A stretch of DNA of 8,426 nt from Erysipelotrichaceae bacterium. Its GTDB lineage: Bacteria > Bacillota_I > Bacilli_A > Erysipelotrichales > Erysipelotrichaceae. Position numbers and translations under genes: made by a program. Shown one piece after another: positions 6,509-8,426 of the stretch. Positions within the stretch are counted from its first letter, which is position 1. The number at the start of each line of letters is the position of its first letter. The DNA is taken from the NCBI GenBank assembly GCA_027449005.1, contig DAIDML010000232.1:1-8426 (forward strand), given 5' to 3'. The notes beneath the pieces are model-generated. The model was not told the DNA's origin, did no database searches, and was given only the letters and a program-made list of their open reading frames with translations.

Positions 6509-7602
6509 TAAATCACCACCTTTGCTTTAATCAGAATGTCTGATCCAACATGTTCTACTTCCATGAATTCAAGTTGAATGGCTTGAGATAATGATTCAAC
6601 TCCAATATCACCCATGAATCCTTTGGCATCTTGTCCTCCAATGAGTTTGGGAGCAACCGCAATGTGAACCTCATGTACAATCTTAGCTTTCAGTGCAGAA
6701 GCGATGATTTCACTGCCTCCTTCAAGAAAAAGTGAGTCAATTCCCAGACTTGCTAAGACATGCATGGCTTCTTGAACATCAACATGCCCCTCATGCGATG
6801 TCACTTCCATCACCCTTGCACCTTTTTGCTCAATGGCTTCTTTGATTTCAAGAGGCATTGCAGAAGTTGTTAAGATGATGGTTTTAGTTGCGAACTCATC
6901 ATTAAGTACTTTTGAATGAAGGGGAATGCGTCCTTTAGAATCAAAGATGACACGACAATGGCATTGCACCTCTTGATCAGGTAAACGAATGGTGAGAGAA
7001 GGATTATCAACAATGATCGTATTGACTCCTACAGCAATGCTTGCATATTCGTTTCGTAATTGATGAACGTATTTTAGTGATTCTGGACCACTGATCCATT
7101 GTGATTCACCCGTTTTAGTAGCAATTTTTCCATCTAAAGTGATGGCTGCTTTAATTAGAACATAAGGTGTTTTATGGGTGATGAAATGATTGAATTTTTT
7201 GTTCATATTGATAGCTTCATCTTCACACACCCCTACTTCAATGTCAATGCCATGGCTCTGTAAATAAGCGATACCACGACCATGCACAATAGGGTTAGGA
7301 TCAAGTGTTGCAACAACGACTTTCTTCACTCCTGATTTTGCGATAGCTTCACAACATGGAGGTTGTCTTCCATGATGTGAACACGGTTCTAGTGTTACAT
7401 ACATGGTTGCACCACTGATGTCTTCTTTTAAACGATTCAAGGCATCAACTTCCGCGTGGACTCCTCCACAATGGTGATGATAACCTTTCGCAATGATCCG
7501 ATCATCTTTTACGATAACACACCCCACCATTGGGTTTGGACTTGTTCTTCCTTTTGCTCTTTGTGCTAAAGTAAGGGCTTGTCTCATGTAAAGTTCATTC
7601 AT
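6508..7602 (-). CDS. ribD: Bifunctional pyrimidine deaminase / reductase
   Basis: Carries out the second and third steps after GTP ring opening: deamination of the diaminopyrimidinone, then NADPH-dependent reduction of the ribosyl chain. The 364-aa protein has an N-terminal zinc deaminase domain (1-145) with HAE at 49-51 and PCSHHGRQPPC (73-83), giving ligands His49, Cys74 and Cys83 and catalytic Glu51. The C-terminal reductase domain (about 146-364) carries KAAITLDGKIAT (151-162), GVNTI (192-196) and LFLEGGSEI (291-299). A TTG at 7617 would add five residues but is part of the Shine-Dalgarno AAAGGAG (7614-7608), so ATG 7602 is chosen. It is first in the operon, directly after the riboswitch terminator. 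Called ribG in older Bacillus literature. Confidence 0.97.
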   Translation of the reverse strand: MNELYMRQALTLAQRAKGRTSPNPMVGCVIVKDDRIIAKGYHHHCGGVHAEVDALNRLKEDISGATMYVTLEPCSHHGRQPPCCEAIAKSGVKKVVVATLDPNPIVHGRGIAYLQSHGIDIEVGVCEDEAINMNKKFNHFITHKTPYVLIKAAITLDGKIATKTGESQWISGPESLKYVHQLRNEYASIAVGVNTIIVDNPSLTIRLPDQEVQCHCRVIFDSKGRIPLHSKVLNDEFATKTIILTTSAMPLEIKEAIEQKGARVMEVTSHEGHVDVQEAMHVLASLGIDSLFLEGGSEIIASALKAKIVHEVHIAVAPKLIGGQDAKGFMGDIGVESLSQAIQLEFMEVEHVGSDILIKAKVVI

Positions 7603-7619
7603 AGTGGCTCCTTTCAAAC

Positions 7620-7647
7620 AAAAAAACCTTCGAAATTCATTCGAAGG
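7620..7647 (-). terminator. FMN riboswitch terminator (expression platform)
   Basis: On the minus strand an 8-bp perfect stem, CCTTCGAA (7647-7640) against TTCGAAGG (7634-7627), has a 5-nt loop and is followed by seven T (7626-7620). It ends five bases before the ribD Shine-Dalgarno, so termination here would remove the entire coding region from the transcript. Confidence 0.88.
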
Positions 7648-7662
7648 CAGTGAAGTTTAAAG

Positions 7663-7680
7663 AACATGAAAAATCATGTT
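7663..7680 (-). other. Extra hairpin between aptamer and terminator
   Basis: A perfect 7-bp inverted repeat, AACATGA (7663-7669) and TCATGTT (7674-7680), with a 4-nt loop. Just outside it, AGAACA (7661-7666) can alternatively pair with TGTTCT (7681-7686), which abuts the 3' edge of the aptamer. It may be part of an antiterminator that competes with the terminator when FMN is absent, or simply a spacer stem. Confidence 0.45.
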
Positions 7681-7684
7681 TGTT

Positions 7685-7798
7685 CTCTTCTTTTATCCAG
7701 ACTTTACTGTCGCTACTGAAATTACATCAGTTCCTGCACCATTGGTGCTCGCGGAGTTTAACCGCCGATCGGGAATTTCACCCTGCCCACGAAGACTT
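7685..7798 (-). ncRNA. FMN riboswitch aptamer (RFN element)
   Basis: The minus strand carries the conserved RFN blocks in order: GGGCAGGGTGAAATTCCCGA, then CGGCGGT, then CTCCGCGAGC, a variable stem (GCACCAATGGTGC), AACTGATGTAATTTCAG, then GCGACAGTAAAGTCTGGAT. A closing P1 helix forms from TCTTC near 7795 and GAAGA near 7686-7690. The aptamer binds FMN. Together with the downstream hairpin and T run it should act by transcription termination, so high FMN would switch off ribD-ribE-ribBA-ribH and the HAD gene together. Confidence 0.96.
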
Positions 7799-7818
7799 GT
7801 GATTTAGTTGTCGAATAC

Positions 7819-7847
7819 ACTATAGCATTCTCAATATTGGGTGTCAA
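7819..7847 (-). promoter_or_regulatory. Sigma-A-type promoter of the rib operon
   Basis: On the minus strand a perfect -35 TTGACA (7847-7842), a 17-bp spacer, and -10 TATAGT (7824-7819), with TGC before it forming an extended -10. The start site would be about 7812, roughly 15 nt before the aptamer. This is the best promoter in the window, as expected for a unit controlled mainly at the riboswitch. Confidence 0.88.
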
Positions 7848-7964
7848 TGAAAAAACAGTAAGGGTTGACAAAAAATGATATCAATGAAGTGAAGGATGTT
7901 CGATTGATTAAATTGAAAAATGAATAGAAATGTTCGTGTTTAATGTGTGGTTCAAGATTGAGAA
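7848..7964. other. Divergent intergenic region, no gene seen
   Basis: AT-rich spacer between the rib promoter and the DUF1287 promoter. It holds a TTGACA on the plus strand (7865-7870) with no matching -10, an 8-bp palindrome TGATATCA (7876-7883) and two copies of ATGTTCG (7895-7901, 7930-7936). A minus-strand open frame across it (7831-8121) lacks a ribosome site and crosses the rib promoter region and the start of the DUF1287 gene, so it is not called. Confidence 0.6.
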
Positions 7965-7973
7965 TGGTATACT
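7965..7973 (+). promoter_or_regulatory. Extended -10 promoter for the DUF1287 gene
   Basis: TGGTATACT is an extended -10 with TATACT at 7968-7973. No recognisable -35 lies 16-18 bp upstream. The preceding bases ATTGAGAA match the rib promoter in the same position relative to its -10. The implied start near 7980 leaves a leader of about 30 nt with GAGGTGG before the ATG. Confidence 0.6.
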
Positions 7974-8011
7974 TCCTTTGCAGGCTTAATATACATTTAT
8001 TGAGGTGGAAG

Positions 8012-8426
8012 ATGAAAATGAAGAGAACTAAACGATTAAGAAGAAATAGATTCATTTTTTTAATTGTTTTAGTGTTCACTGTCTTAACCGTATCTAAGAT
8101 TATTCCACGAAAATGGTACACGAACGCGGATTTTAATATTAAGACTTATGTGAGTGACCATGATCAGGATCATGATGGAGTGGATGATCAAAGTGATATT
8201 TTACAGTCAGTAAGAGCTTATATTGCGATGAAACCAAAATATCATAGTAAATATTATGGAAGTGGATACCCCGATGATGAATTTGGTGTATGTACTGATG
8301 TGGTGGCATTTGGACTGCTTGGGGCTGGTTATGATTTAATGATGTTATTAAATGAAGATGTGAAAGCCCGTAATGATGTGTATAAGATTAAAACGAGGGA
8401 TAAAAACATTGATTTTAGAAGAGTGA
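8012..8426 (+). CDS. DUF1287-family membrane-anchored protein, N-terminal part
   Basis: The first 138 residues are present and the gene continues beyond the right edge. A basic cytoplasmic start (MKMKRTKRLRRNR) is followed by one hydrophobic segment (about 14-31), which fits a signal anchor or uncleaved signal peptide with the rest outside the cell. Residues 49-59 (DHDQDHDGVDD) resemble a calcium-binding DxDxDG loop. The sequence YYGSGYPDDEFGVCTDVVAF (81-100) and LLNEDV (112-117) is the core of the DUF1287 domain, which looks like an NlpC/P60-type papain fold with Cys94 as candidate nucleophile; the function is not established. ATG 8012 or the in-frame ATG 8018 could be used, as GAGGTGG (8002-8008) serves either. 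It is transcribed away from the rib operon and shows no functional link to it. Confidence 0.85.
   Translation, partial: MKMKRTKRLRRNRFIFLIVLVFTVLTVSKIIPRKWYTNADFNIKTYVSDHDQDHDGVDDQSDILQSVRAYIAMKPKYHSKYYGSGYPDDEFGVCTDVVAFGLLGAGYDLMMLLNEDVKARNDVYKIKTRDKNIDFRRV

Noticed and set aside
7603..7617. TTG start that would add five residues to RibD
   Set aside because: The codons are the Shine-Dalgarno AAAGGAG itself; ATG 7602 gives His49, Glu51, Cys74 and Cys83 as in known RibD proteins.
7831..8121. Minus-strand open frame of 96 codons in the divergent region
   Set aside because: It has no ribosome binding site, overlaps the rib promoter and the start of the DUF1287 gene, and its product looks like translated AT-rich spacer.
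8158..8176. DNA palindrome CATGATC-AG-GATCATG as an operator
   Set aside because: It lies inside the DUF1287 coding sequence and follows from alternating His and Asp codons.

Overview
The window looks like chromosomal DNA from a low-GC Bacillota. Codon use is AT-rich, Shine-Dalgarno sites are strong (AAAGGAG, GGAGG, AAGGAG), and the riboflavin genes follow the classic Firmicutes order ribD-ribE-ribBA-ribH behind an FMN riboswitch. TGA and TAA both serve as stops, so the code is standard rather than mycoplasmal. A lineage near Erysipelotrichales or Bacilli would fit, but I cannot place it further.

Layout. At 1-168 (+) is the C-terminal tail of an unrecognised gene, followed after 13 nt by a GNAT acetyltransferase (182-757, +). 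Everything from 842 to about 7847 is on the minus strand. Read in transcription order this is: a strong promoter (7842-7819); an FMN riboswitch with an intrinsic terminator (7798-7620); ribD, ribE, ribBA and ribH, tightly packed; an HAD phosphatase whose start overlaps the end of ribH; and a terminator at 3571-3550. A new extended -10 promoter (3503-3495) then serves a DUF1576 membrane protein and a coupled 114-aa protein, ending in a terminator at 1876-1850. Last comes a MhqO-like VOC ring-cleaving dioxygenase with its own terminator at 866-837. Divergent from the rib operon, a membrane-anchored DUF1287 protein starts at 8012 (+) and runs off the window.

How it works together. RibBA supplies both starting compounds, from GTP and from ribulose 5-phosphate. 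RibD carries out the deaminase and reductase steps. The HAD protein is a good candidate for the dephosphorylation step that classic rib operons do not encode. RibH and RibE complete riboflavin. FMN sensed by the leader RNA would shut the unit down by transcription termination. The DUF1576/114-aa pair, the dioxygenase and the acetyltransferase have no visible link to riboflavin.

Most notable: (i) the HAD gene fused translationally to the rib operon; (ii) three successive intrinsic terminators whose upstream stem arm encodes the last codons and whose loop holds the stop codon; (iii) a clear internal duplication in the DUF1576 protein; (iv) a near-identical 17-bp promoter element shared in opposite orientation by the rib operon and the DUF1287 gene. 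I see no CRISPR array, transposon, tRNA or rRNA. The window is mostly ordinary core metabolism, and I do not claim a wholly new system.
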